Assembly (NCBI GenBank): GCA_001179505.1
Contig: CDMY01000356.1
Location: forward strand, 406,539-470,538
Direction: 5' to 3'
From: Vitrella brassicaformis
Lineage: Eukaryota; Sar; Vitrellaceae
DNA: 64,000 bases
The notes below the pieces were generated by a model, which saw only the letters and a program-made list of their open reading frames with translations, did not search any database and was not told the DNA's origin. Position 1 is the stretch's first letter. Each line of letters starts with the position of its first letter. Positions 1-11,300 of this stretch are shown in pieces. A program made the position numbers and the translations under genes.

Positions 1-384
1 CGCATGAACATCCGCACAGCCCCGGTGGGAGCCGACCCATCTACCGGCTTCCACACCAGTCTGGTGGCCAGTGACTCGATGGTGTCCATCCCGTCGCTGC
101 CGAGTGTGTCGAATGTGACCCCTCTCCACAAGACCAACCACTCGCATGGTCCTGCGCAGATAGTGGATCTGACGACGGCCGAGGGGACACAGGAGGCACA
201 GAGGGCCAATGGTGGCCGTGCTGGGGCCGTTGCGAGCGGCGTGTCGCGGGCGCGCCAGTGGCTGTCGTTCTGGACGGGGACGGGGGCGCGGAGGGTTGTG
301 GATCCTCAGGCTCTGCTTCGCGACACTGCGGTGACCGAGGAAGGGCAGGATAGTGCCCACCAGTCGACACATGACGTCAACTAG
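1..384 (+). CDS. 3' end of an unknown protein-coding gene (5' truncated by the window)
   Basis: An open frame runs from the window edge to a TAG at 382-384. The visible residues are Ser/Thr/Ala-rich and of low complexity, with one short hydrophobic/aromatic patch (RARQWLSFWTG) and an acidic tail ending in HDVN. I recognise no domain. The frame is open before the first ATG at 4, so this is probably the last exon of a longer gene that starts to the left. Base composition (GC-rich, third-position GC) looks coding, unlike the tctg/tgtg-rich DNA that follows. It could be a chance open frame. Confidence 0.4.
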   Translation, partial: RMNIRTAPVGADPSTGFHTSLVASDSMVSIPSLPSVSNVTPLHKTNHSHGPAQIVDLTTAEGTQEAQRANGGRAGAVASGVSRARQWLSFWTGTGARRVVDPQALLRDTAVTEEGQDSAHQSTHDVN

Positions 385-2209
385 GGAGGGGGATGGTTGG
401 GGGAGGTGGGAGGGCTTCTGTTTTGTAGGGAGGTTGGGTCTGCAGAGATGTATGGCATCATGTGTGGCGGCTAGGGGTCTGTCTCTCTGTCTGGATGACC
501 GTCTGTCTGCCTGTCTGTCTGTCTGGCTGGCTGGCTGGCTATTGTGACATGTGAGCTACATGCATGCATACATACCTTCGTACGTGTGTAGTGGAGGAGT
601 GGCGGGGGTTGAGGGGCCCTTCACGCCGTTCCTTCTCTTTTTCTGGTCGGGCTATCCGATCGACGGCAATTCCCTCACAGATTTTCCGTAGGTGTCTCTC
701 TGTCGTATGTATCTGCACGAGACCATGGGAGAGAGAGGGTGAATGGGTGAGGTGAGTTCCTAAGTCATCTATCTGCCTGCGACATGACATGCATGTGTGT
801 GCATCCGTCCGTCTGTCTGTCTGTCTGCTGCATGTACGTACGTGTGGTCTGTCTACACGACACGTGGTACATGAGTGTGCGTGTCAAGAGTGGAGTGTGG
901 ACGATGGCCGGCCTGTTTGTACACGTACGCGTCTGTCTCTGTTTGGGTGGGTGCTTAGTGTCCATATCCAGTACATATTTGTAACCCTGACTGACTCGAC
1001 TCATGTGTGTCGGTCGTGCCCCCTTCTTGCCATCCACACCACACCACACCCATACGGACTGACTATATGGAGGGACACCTCGCTCATTGCGCTATCTATC
1101 TATCTATCTGCCGCATACGCTGGCTGCATACAGACACGTGTGTGAGAGTGCACATGATGGGATGGATGGCGGGTGCGTCGTGTCTGAGACAGACAGACCT
1201 GTGTGCGCTTTATGTGTAGTGGAGGGCGTCTGCAAGCTTACACACACGCACATGTGAGTGACCGTGCGTATGTATGGTGAGGGCTATGTGTGCCTGAGTG
1301 CAGACTGACTCGAACGAACCGGAATCAAGGTTCATCCACCTGAGTGCACGTCCGATAGCACACTCGACCCTCATCACATCCACGATGGACAGTCAAATAT
1401 CATGCATAATATCAAATGCAGCCAGCGATAGATAGATGCGGAATGCTCGTTCTCAACGACAGACGAGGCCTGAACCCCTCGGCCCGGAAATTGGTTGTTC
1501 GGTGTCTGCCTTTTCTCGACTGCCTGCCGTCCATGACAGTGTCTGGTGATGGGTGGCGTGACTCGTGTGTATGTTGATGGCTTGCAGCCTTTTATTTGAC
1601 GCTTACATGTGCGACTGCTGATGAAAAAGGCGATAGAAGCGGTCGATTCTCGGCACCTGCCGTATCCACCAAGAGAAACTCATCCAAAGTGATTGGGGTT
1701 CACTGCGGCTGGGTGATTGACTCCTGGCGAGTCCTGTGAGCCCATCAGAAGGGCTCCTTCTCCCTCCTCTGTCGGCCTGCAGCCGATCGATGCGAGCCAA
1801 AGAAAGTGGGCGAGAAAAACGAAACGATTCGTCCTTCAGGCCCGCAGTGCAGTGAGGACCTGTTGAGCGGACGAGTCCGCTTGTCCACCGCTCAGCCGCC
1901 TCTCGCGAGATCCATTAGCGGCCTTATCCATCGCGCCACGTAGCGGCTTCTCGTCCGACGGTGAGTGGGAAGATGCGGCGATTGGCTCACTCACAAGCCC
2001 GGTGTGTGTTGGTGGTCTTCAGGTCTGCCTTGGTGGTCTTCAGGTCTGCCTTGTCGGCGGGCGAGTCGGATTGATGAATGGTCACCTCATACGTTGATAG
2101 GCAAGCCCTGATGCACGCAACACACAGGCACACACAGGCACACACCAGGCCCATCTCTGTGTGTGTGTTCCATGGTGCAGCTGTCTGTGTGTTTGAGTGA
2201 GTGAGAGCG
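385..2209. other. Intergenic, simple-repeat rich
   Basis: This stretch is dominated by tctg, gtgt, ctat and acac microsatellites (for example 480-545, 800-835 and 1095-1115). Near 2019-2060 a unit of about 21 nt (ggtggtcttcaggtctgcct) is tandemly duplicated. Short open frames exist on both strands, but all are translations of these repeats. No gene, RNA or conserved motif was seen. The last ~200 nt should contain the promoter of the ankyrin-RING gene. Confidence 0.6.
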
Positions 2210-5200
2210 ATGTCGTCGGGCCGTCAGAACACCGACATGGCCCCTGCTGGCCGGGCAGACGGTGGCAATGGCGATGAAGGTACACTCAGCTCAGACAAAT
2301 GCAGCACATCACACACAAGGCAACATCGTGTGTGTGGATGTGTGTGTTCCTTTGCAGACGATGTAGCCGGGGAGGAGACCAACGGCTTTTATTTGACGAG
2401 GGTGAGCGACGAGCTGTGAGATATAGCAAGGCAGCACGGTCACGACTGCTCGTGTATGTGTATTTGTGTGTGTGTGTGCGTGTGTGCGTGTGCAGGTGTT
2501 GTCCGTGTTGAAGGGGGCCGCGGTGTCGGCGGGCAGAGCCGGGGACGACAGAACACAGGTACACGCCGGCCGATCCACCGACACACAAATCAGAATCGCC
2601 CTTCAGAGCTCATCGTTAGTAATCTTGTATGTGTTTGCCCGTTGTGCCAACCACAGGTGCGCCGTTACCACACAACTGGTTCCCTCCCGGCACCAGTGGC
2701 GCTAGCAGACGGCTATCCGAGCGCATCCTCCGCCGCACAGTCACCGGCGAACAGCATGTGACGGACGTGATCCAGCAGCATAAGGCCGACCCCAATGTGG
2801 AGCTGTGGCTACATACGGATGATGAGAATGGCCATTCTAGCTATGCAGATTATCCGCTGCTGGCGCTGTGCCCTGACAACCTCTCGGACAACCGCGTGCG
2901 ATCCATCTGGGCAGCCGACAGGGACGTGGACGACGACATGGAGGCTTGTGGGTGTCCCGTCGTCTTGCCCATGTGGCAGACCCCCAGCCTCCAGCTCGCC
3001 ATCATGCGAGTCCTGATCGAGAGAGGGGCGGACATCAATGCGGGTGATCTGTGTGCGCCCATCGTTGTGGCCATCAGAGCCTGCAATCGGGCCGCATTCG
3101 ACCTCCTGATCGGCCAGCCAGGTACGCACCCATTCACAGCACTCACGACACGGAACACACAGCATGGTGGCTGTCTGTCTGTCTGTCTGTTTCAGGCATC
3201 CAGCTGCAGGGGCGATGCGTGCTGATGGTGCCGCCTTCTCGTCGGACGGATCAGCCGACTGAGGCTGACGAGGCCACCCTGCTGTCCTTCTACCGGGAGC
3301 TCATCCAGCGGGACAGCACACTCGCAACAGAGCGGGACCCGGATGGCACCAATCCGGTGCATTGGGCGGCCGCGGGCCCTCCCGTCTGGTCCCAGCGGTT
3401 CATCGAGATCTATCTCGACCTGCTGGTGAACAACGGGGCCGACCTCAGGGCCGTGGACAATGATGGATGGACTCCATTGCACTTCGCGGCGGACTGGGGC
3501 TCCCACTGTGTCGCTGCGTCTCTGTGTCGCCGCCTCGCCGCTGCTGACGTCAACAGAGGGCTGCCGAATGACCCCACCTACACACCCCTCACCCGTGCTG
3601 CCCAACAGCTCGACGAGGACACCCAACGGCTGCAGGACGACAACACGGAGCAGACCGAGAGGGACCGGGCCACCATCCGGATTCCCCACGTCAAGACCAC
3701 CATCCGTGTGCTGCTCCAAGCGGGCGGTGACATCGCCCGCATGCCCACCGCCACACAAAAGGACCACCGCAGTCGCCAGCTGGTGTCGACCGTGGCCAAC
3801 GAGCTGCCCATTCCCGAGCCGCGCCCCGCCACCATCGAGGCGCAGGAGCGGCTGCAGAAGAGGAAGGAGGACCGCGACAAGCGCAAGGGCCGACAGGCCA
3901 CACGAGAGCTCAGGGAGGCCCCCACAGCGGCCGAATTGGCGCGACAGCAGAAAGAGGCCGACGCCCATGCGGAGGCCCTCATCAGAGAGGAGGCGGCCAA
4001 GAAGAAGACGGCGGCCAACAAGAAGGAGGCGAGCAAGAAGAAGGACAAGAATCAGGGCAAGAGGGCGGGCAAGAGGCAGCCCAGCACAGCCACCTCCACC
4101 TCCACCAGCAGCCCGCCGGGCGGCGAAGACGATCAGGCGGACAGCAGTGGGGCAGCCGATGATCAAGATGAAGACATCGACACCCTCCTGCTGAGGTCAG
4201 CTTTCGCCAGCCGCGCCGTCGAAAGCCAGAAGCAGACAACCAAGCTCGAACAGCAGAAGGCGACACCCACCAGACGCGAGCCACCTGCCCACACCAAAGA
4301 GTCGACTCGTTCCCCCTTCTCGCCCTTCCAGCCTCCCACACGCAAGCCCAAAAAGACTGAGCAGCCGTCAGCTGACCGTCTGCTGCTCTCTCGCCCCAGC
4401 GGTGTGTCGACGGCCGATCAGACGCCGCGCGAGGAGCGCCTTCCGGGCCCATTGGCAGGCAGCAAATTGGGCAGAGGCAGGGGGCTGGGCCTCCCGGCTG
4501 CTGCACCAGCCCTGTTGTCTCGGCCTGCCCCTCCCACTCCCCGTCTGCCATCGGCTGAGGAGCTGCGCGAGTCGGCCAGGCGGCGATCGTTTGTGTCGTC
4601 GAGCACATCCCACCCGCCCCCACCCCCCCGGCCCCTCTCACCTGCACACCAATCGCCGAGCGGTGCCGATGATGGATTCCCGCCTCTAGCACATGCGTCA
4701 CAGCAGCTGTAGGCAGACAGACAGAGAGAAGGGGATGAATGGATGTGCACAATGAATGGTGTTGTTGTGTGTCGTCGTCTCTCTTTGTGTCAGCAACGGC
4801 TCGTTTCCCGCGTCCTCGAGTGGACATCGTCCGTCATGTCACCGGGGCCCCCCGCCACTCGTCAAGTATCCCAAGTAAGGCACTGACAGGCCGACATGAG
4901 GCCACCTCACTCACACACCAATGGGTGATTATCGTGCACCCATCTTCTCATGTCGTTAGGGGCTCTTGTAGGCGTGTTGAGTGGGTGGCTGAGGAGGGTC
5001 TTGAGCGTGACGCTGGTAGCGACGCAGAAGACAGTGGCGCTGACGGCGAAGACACAGACCCAGTGCAGAGGTCGGCACAGCCAGGCCCACCACACACTTG
5101 CTCACTTATTGCGGCTGTCATGCAGGCTGCTGTCGGCTGCGGCAGCTGCTGATGACGCCGACAACAAGGGCACTCGTCGGCCGAACAGACACAGGTGATC

Positions 5201-7051
5201 TCCGTTGGCCAGTGCTGAGCCTCTCCCAACTGCATCCCTTGTGTGGTTTGCAGGCCCTCGTCTCACTCGTCAGGTGCCGCCGCGGCATGTGCATCTGCGT
5301 CTGCCTCACCGCCGTCATTCCGAGCGGCAAACGACGCTCGCTACCCAGAGCACCGACACCAAGACGACAGGTCCGTTATTTGCTACAGACGTGCAGTGCA
5401 CAAGCACGGCAGAGGTATCATATATTCTGTGTGTGCAGTGAGGATGACGAGCAAAGCCAGATGGCCATCCGTGCGTCACTCCACGAGGCCACGACCGCCG
5501 CCATGATGATGCCCCCGCCATCCCCGCCCTCCTTGTCGCTGTCGTCTGGTGGCCATGCCAGTGGCGCATCCGCAGCAGCAGCGGCGCCGCTGGGCCCTCA
5601 AGAAGATACCGTGTCCAGGGCTATGTTTCCCCCGTCCTCGAGTGTGGATCGTCCCTCGTCTCACCGGGGCCCTCCGCCACTCGTCAAGTCTCCCAAGTCA
5701 GATGCAGACAGAACGATGAATCGCCACACGTGGCCACACACCTGGTTGGCTCTGTTCATCTTCTGCTTAGGTCATTGGAGCTGTCATTGGGACAGGACAG
5801 TTCTGACGAGTTGGATGATGCCTCTTGCCCGCCGCCATTGTCTGAGCACAGGTATACACACAGCCGCCTCCAATTCGCTGTCTCTTTTCATCTGTGTCGT
5901 GTGGTGTCACCTCTTCTTCGTATGGTGCCTTCCTGCCGTCCAGTAGCTACGGCTTTGCCCCTACCGAGCCATCGCCAGCAGCAGCAGCAGCAGCAGCCAC
6001 CTCCTCGTCTAATGGCTACAACTACCCCAGTGAGCCACCATTATCACCAGCAGCAGCAGCAGCCGCGGCCAGTGCGTCTTCGTCTCAGCGATTTGACCAA
6101 TCGTACGCCACACACTCATTCACTCAAGCAGGGAGAGGGCAGGCTGGTGACGGCCATCCCTTCAGCGGCTCATACGACGACTCATCGCAATACCACCACA
6201 CGGCTCCAGAGTACGCTCGTGCATACCAATGAGCTGCTTGCAGGTGCCCTCATACTTGTGTTCTCTGTCTGTCTGTCAGGCCTTATGAGTGGCCGTCATG
6301 GTCCAACGGGTCGTGGGCTAATGAGGATATCCCTGACAGTGAGGTGCCGCTTCCGGGTCCGATATTCGAAAATGAGGAGGACGACCAAACACTGCCACAC
6401 TCGGCATCACCATACGCCGCTGCTGCTGCTGCTGGTGGTGGTGGAGATGAGAGGTACGCACACACGATGACCGATCAATTGTTCTTGAACGGATTGATCG
6501 GATGTGTTCAGTATCGCCGGGACGTCTCGTGAGAATGAGGTGCTCAAGCGTGAGAATGAGGAGCTCAAGCGAAGGTACGCACCACATAATGCAACCAGGG
6601 GAGGAACACTCATCATGCACTCACTGTGCGGTCGATCAGGCTGGCCGAGTTGACCGTCCAGCAGCCGCCCCATTCATCCCAGCCACCCTCGTCCAGCAGC
6701 TCAAGCGCCCCTCCCCCACTCCAGCCACACTCACGGCCACAGCCACAGCAGCCACATGGCAGCGCTGACGACACGGCTGGCGAGTGTGTGATACGTTTCG
6801 GCGAGCACGGCGCTGCGTCGATCATGTATGTGCCGTGCAAGCACCTGTGTGTGTGCGGCCACTGCTATGCCGATCGCCGGCGGCGCCACGAGGCTCGGGT
6901 GCGGCGCATTCGGCGGCTCAACGCCCGAGCTGAGAGCGAGGCCGACAAGCGGCCCATCCCCACGTTCGAGTGTGACATCTGCCGCAAAGAGGTCGGCTTC
7001 GCCGGCACTCAGGCAGAGGTGCGCCAGTGGATCGAACGACCATTCACTTAG
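2210..7051 (+). CDS. Ankyrin-repeat / UIM / coiled-coil / RING protein (putative E3 ubiquitin ligase)
   Basis: Multi-exon gene of roughly 1,100 residues. Exons 2657-3121 and 3196-4708 encode ankyrin repeats (VLIERGADINAGD, GWTPLHFAADWGSHCVA, LLQAGGDI), then a long Lys/Glu/Arg helical segment and a Pro/Ser-rich linker. The exon starting near 5440 carries a ubiquitin-interacting motif (DEQSQMAIRASLHEA). Later exons hold poly-Ala/Tyr/Ser sequence encoded by CAG-type repeats, a short coiled coil (RENEVLKRENEELKRR) and a C-terminal RING-like domain (PCKHLCVCGHC, then CDICRKEV) ending at TAG 7049-7051. From 4794 on, most junctions join in phase 2, which supports one gene. Two places are unresolved: the 5' exons (2210-2558, one phase mismatch) and the junction near 5850-5890. 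Family knowledge: ankyrin+RING proteins act as E3 ligases. The second zinc ligand of the RING is Arg here (CVIR), so activity is uncertain. Confidence 0.75.
4803..4875 (+). repeat. Duplicated exon segment, copy 1 (copy 2 at 5625-5697)
   Basis: Both 73-nt segments begin gtttccc[gc]cgtcctcgagt and end cccaag, aligning with no gaps and about ten mismatches. Both are coding in the same frame and give Pro/Ser-rich peptides sharing HRGPPPLVK. Both end at a possible splice donor in the same phase (cccaa|gt). This is an internal exon duplication within the ankyrin-RING gene. Confidence 0.85.
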
Positions 7052-7570
7052 ACAGACAGCAGGCTGACGAGTGATCAGATTTAGATGGGGGAGGGGGGTG
7101 CATGGCTGTGGGTGCGCGTAGGAGAGAGCTTGTGTGGCCCACTGGATGCGGCCATTCATGTCGCGCTCTGACTGACTGACATACTGACTGACATACTGCA
7201 GGGCAGGCGGGAAGTAGAGGGAGTAGGCGGGAAGTAGAGCTGCCCGACTGAGATGGGCGAGCCCGGTATGAAACAGCTTGGGACCCTGAAGCGCATCGCA
7301 TCATGGCGGGTGTGTGTGCCATGGTTCCGTGCGAGTGGATGAGTGGAAGAGGCGCTGACCTCCATTGCGATAGCAGCGGGGAATTGCATCAGCGTCGAGA
7401 AAAACCGCCATGTCGCTCCACACAAGGATGGCTGCGACGCACAAGCCTTGAGGCCGTGTGGCGAGTGTGTCACAGGAGTTTAGGCGCTGCTGTGAATCCT
7501 TTTTTGCTGAGAGAGTTTACAAAAGTTCTTCGCCAAAGTTCTGCTCCTTTCGTATCCATCTGCTCCCGCC

Positions 7571-8360
7571 ATGGAGCGTGGGAGGGAGGATGACCTGGAT
7601 TACGACACGATGTGTGATGAGCTGCTGGAACTGGCCACAGAGCTCACAGAGAGCAACAGGGCCATGGCCTTCACGCAGGGCGGCCAGTCCCAATCGCAGT
7701 CATCCAGCCTCTCCCTCGTGGTGCTGTCCAACCTCCCGCACGACAAACTCAAGCCGCTCATCAGCCACCTCGACGCGCACAGCCTCACCCGCAAGCAGAT
7801 CTGCAAATTGCTGCGCCACGCTTTCCGGCCGTCGGTGCCGGGCAAGCCCACCGGCATATCGCTGAGAGACCAGAAGGCCATCATCGCCGTCCTGCTGGCC
7901 GGCTCACCCGCCGATGGCGACGCGGCGCCCGAGCGCCTTTGCAACGTCGCTTTGGCGCTGCTGCAGGTGTTCATGACGGAGCCGACGGTTGAGGCCAAGG
8001 TGGTGTCGTGGGCCCTGCAGCAGATCATGACGTGCATCCCACAGATGAGCCCCGAGGCGCTCGACCTCCTGGTGCAGAGGGTCTTCAAAGTGGCGTTGGA
8101 GAAGGGGAGCGGGTCGCCACGGCAGTCGGCCAAGTCCGACAAGAGCGGCAAGTGGAAGGGCGGCAAGGGGAAGGGCGGCCACGGGGTGGAGTGCCTGGAG
8201 CTGCTGTCGTCCCTGCTGGAGTCCTGCGGGCGGTGTGAGGGCATAACGATGGCGGAGAGGGGCGGGGAGGGAGAGGAGATGACGGGCAAGGGGTACGTCG
8301 ACGAATGGCTGACGCGTTTGTGGGGTGCGGAGGAATGGTCAGCTACACATACACAGACAC

Positions 8361-8395
<35 letters not shown>

Positions 8396-11300
8396 TGGCT
8401 GCTCTTTGACTTTTTTCCTTGTCAGGTCCCCTCGCGCCATCCCGGTGTTGCTGCGGCAGCTGGGCGACCTCCCGCTGACAACCGATGACCTACGACAGCT
8501 CATCCACAGCACCTGCAAGCAGCTCAAGATCGCCACACGGCTGGACAAGGACAAGGACAACATGCAAGATGACGATGGCCGCGAGAGGGATAGTGAGAGT
8601 GCGATAGCGGAAGCGTATGACCATCTGCCCCAGGTGGTGGTGGAGCTGTTCTCGGTGGTGCAGCGGGGGACGGCCGAGGTCAAGGGCGAGTGTTTGCGCA
8701 AGGTCGCATCGTACTTCGCAGAGCTGGACCAGCGGATGTGAGCATGCAGGAATGGACGGACAGGGGCGGGAAGGGCGCAGACACACCCAAGTATACGGAT
8801 AATGGATGTGTTGTGTGTGGCATTCATTGCTGGCAGGGCTAAGTGGCGATTGGAATCATCGCGGCCATTGGCGCAGGCGTCGTATGATGGAGCACTGCAG
8901 GCTCACGTGGTGCTGCTGCTGCAGGCACAGACATTCTATGGATTCAACTTCATCAAACTGCTCAAGTGAGGGAGAACCAAGCGTCATCCCATCCATCCAT
9001 CCATGGCAAGGAGCAAAGGCATTAGGTGTGTGTCTGTATATGTATCTGCAGATCGCAGAACGTTTCGATGTCTCCATTTCTGCTGTCCATGTCGCTGGCC
9101 ACCAGCAGGTCTCCCAGCAGTCTCCTCGACATAGAGATGGACGAAGACGACAAGAAACAAACCGCCAAAAGTGAGGATCCTCACAGCGTGGCCAGCACAC
9201 CAGACGTCACACAACTTCACACGCACTCCCTCCCTCTCATGTGTGTGCAGATGGCCATGAGGACGCCACCATCAGCACTCTGCGCTGCCTCTTCATGGCC
9301 TCATTCACCCCACCCCCGGCCGCAGACCTCATCGCGGGCATCACCTCACCCACCCTCCCCGGCCTCCAGAAGCGCCCCTCCATCAGGTGGACGACCGCCA
9401 TTCTGCGTAGAGTGGCGGAGATGATGCCCGACCCCCTCACGGCCTTCGAGATCAGCTGGGCGGTCAAGGGCGGCCTCGGCCAAACCTGCGATAGCGAGAA
9501 TTCCGACATGGCCGCCCGCTACCTCGAGCTGGCGTACGCGCTGCTGGGGGGCAAGGCCGTGGGCAGGGGGGGCGAGGGCATGATGGCGCTGGGGTGTGAG
9601 ATGGTGATCAAGGTGTTTAAGAGGTTCGTCGAGCGTAGGGGTGCGATCCTGAGCACGTTGCTGCCCCGAGTGCTGTCGTCGGACGTGCGCATCAAGGAGG
9701 CACGTGTCGTGGCATTCATCCTTTGGCGAATCGCAAAGGAACACGGGTGAGTGAGTGACCCCTGACCTGACCCGACAAGAGACACATGCATGGGTATTGA
9801 CATGACATGTACATCTCTGTCGTGCTCTCTGACTTTCAGTAGCAAACTGCTATCGTCGCATCTGGCGCACCTCCGTGACGCCCTGTACGAGGCCCCCCGG
9901 CTCACCCCCTCCCATGCAGACCTGCTCTTCGGAGCCCTCGCGCCACTCTTCTCTCTTCACCCAGACCTACAGGTAGGTGCATTCGCACGCACAGGGGTTA
10001 GACACATATATATGAGCGAGATTCCCCTTCTCCTTTTTCTCCAGGAGTCGCTCATCATTGCGCTGCGCAAGTCCATCATGGTCACACCCCTCGCGCCACG
10101 ACTGGTCGCCACACGGGGCTTCATCCATCTGCTGGCGTTCGCCATGGGCGGCACAGCCACCGATTTCGGTGCCCTGGTGGCCGAGGGCTTCCCTCGCCAC
10201 AAGGGCTGGGCCAAGGACAATGACATGCAGCCGACATCGAGCGGTCGAGACGACCCAGAGGTGGTCCACGAGGTGCGCATGGGTGGAGGGGCAAAGCAGC
10301 GCGGCCATCGGCGGGACGAGGGGCGAGGGTCCGAGTCGCTATTCGACGAGTGCGCCGGCATCCTCGTGAGAGCGGTCCGGGACGACCCCACGGTGCAGCA
10401 CGACATCTACGTCGGTCTGTGTGCGCTGTTCGAGTCGCTCTGGACGTCGTTGGCATCCACCAGTGCCATCGATAGCCACGAAGACGCCCCCGCACAGCCA
10501 GCACCAGCACCGGCGGCCGCAACGGCCGCAGCAGCAGCTGCGGCCGCCCCATTCCCCAGCCCAGCGAGGAGCAGTGACGTGTCAAGCAGCTTCGGTAGTC
10601 GCATTCTGCAGCTGTTGGTAGATGAGTTCGAAAGGTCCTTGAGAGTAGCTCTGAAGAACATCGATCGCATCGTTGCAGCGGAGAGGGGCGAGGGGGATAG
10701 AGGGGCCGGGGGCAGACGCGTGGACGAGTCGAGAAGTGGGCTGACCCTAAATGACCTGCTGATACCCAAGGAGGGCCCGCCTCAGCCTGTCGGCGGCAAG
10801 AAGGTGGGCTGCTGCTGCTGCTACTGCTGCTGGCAGAGGTGAAAATGCATTCATTGTGTGTGTTGTTTGCTGTCTTGGATGTGTGCAGGGCGGTGTTGGT
10901 ACGCAAGGGGGCGAGCAGGGGAGGAAGGTGACGCCCCTCCAGGTGATGGGGCAGCCCCTCCAGCTGCTGCTCGCCTTACTTGTCAGGTGTGTGCACATAC
11001 ACCCATGAGCAGAGACACGACAGCAGCAAGGACATCATCCATCCGGCTCACCTCCCGCTTCTCTGCATTGTGTTTCAGACTCGACCATACCATCGCCGTC
11101 TGCCACACGTCCACGCATCAGCACGAGCATGAGCAGCAGGAGGGTAAGGGTGAGGGCATGGACGACGACGCCAAGGTCCGCGAGCCTCAGGGAGAGCCGC
11201 ACACCAGTGGCCGTGACGCGCAGCTGACGAGCGGCCTGACGACGCTGCACCACATGCTGGTCGGGGTGGCACGAACACTCCGCCACTGCCGCGTCGAGAC

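Noticed and set aside
3192-4166. 324-codon antisense open frame
   Set aside because: It is the complement of the ankyrin/Lys-rich coding exon, with Leu/Val/Arg-biased composition typical of an antisense shadow in GC-rich DNA.
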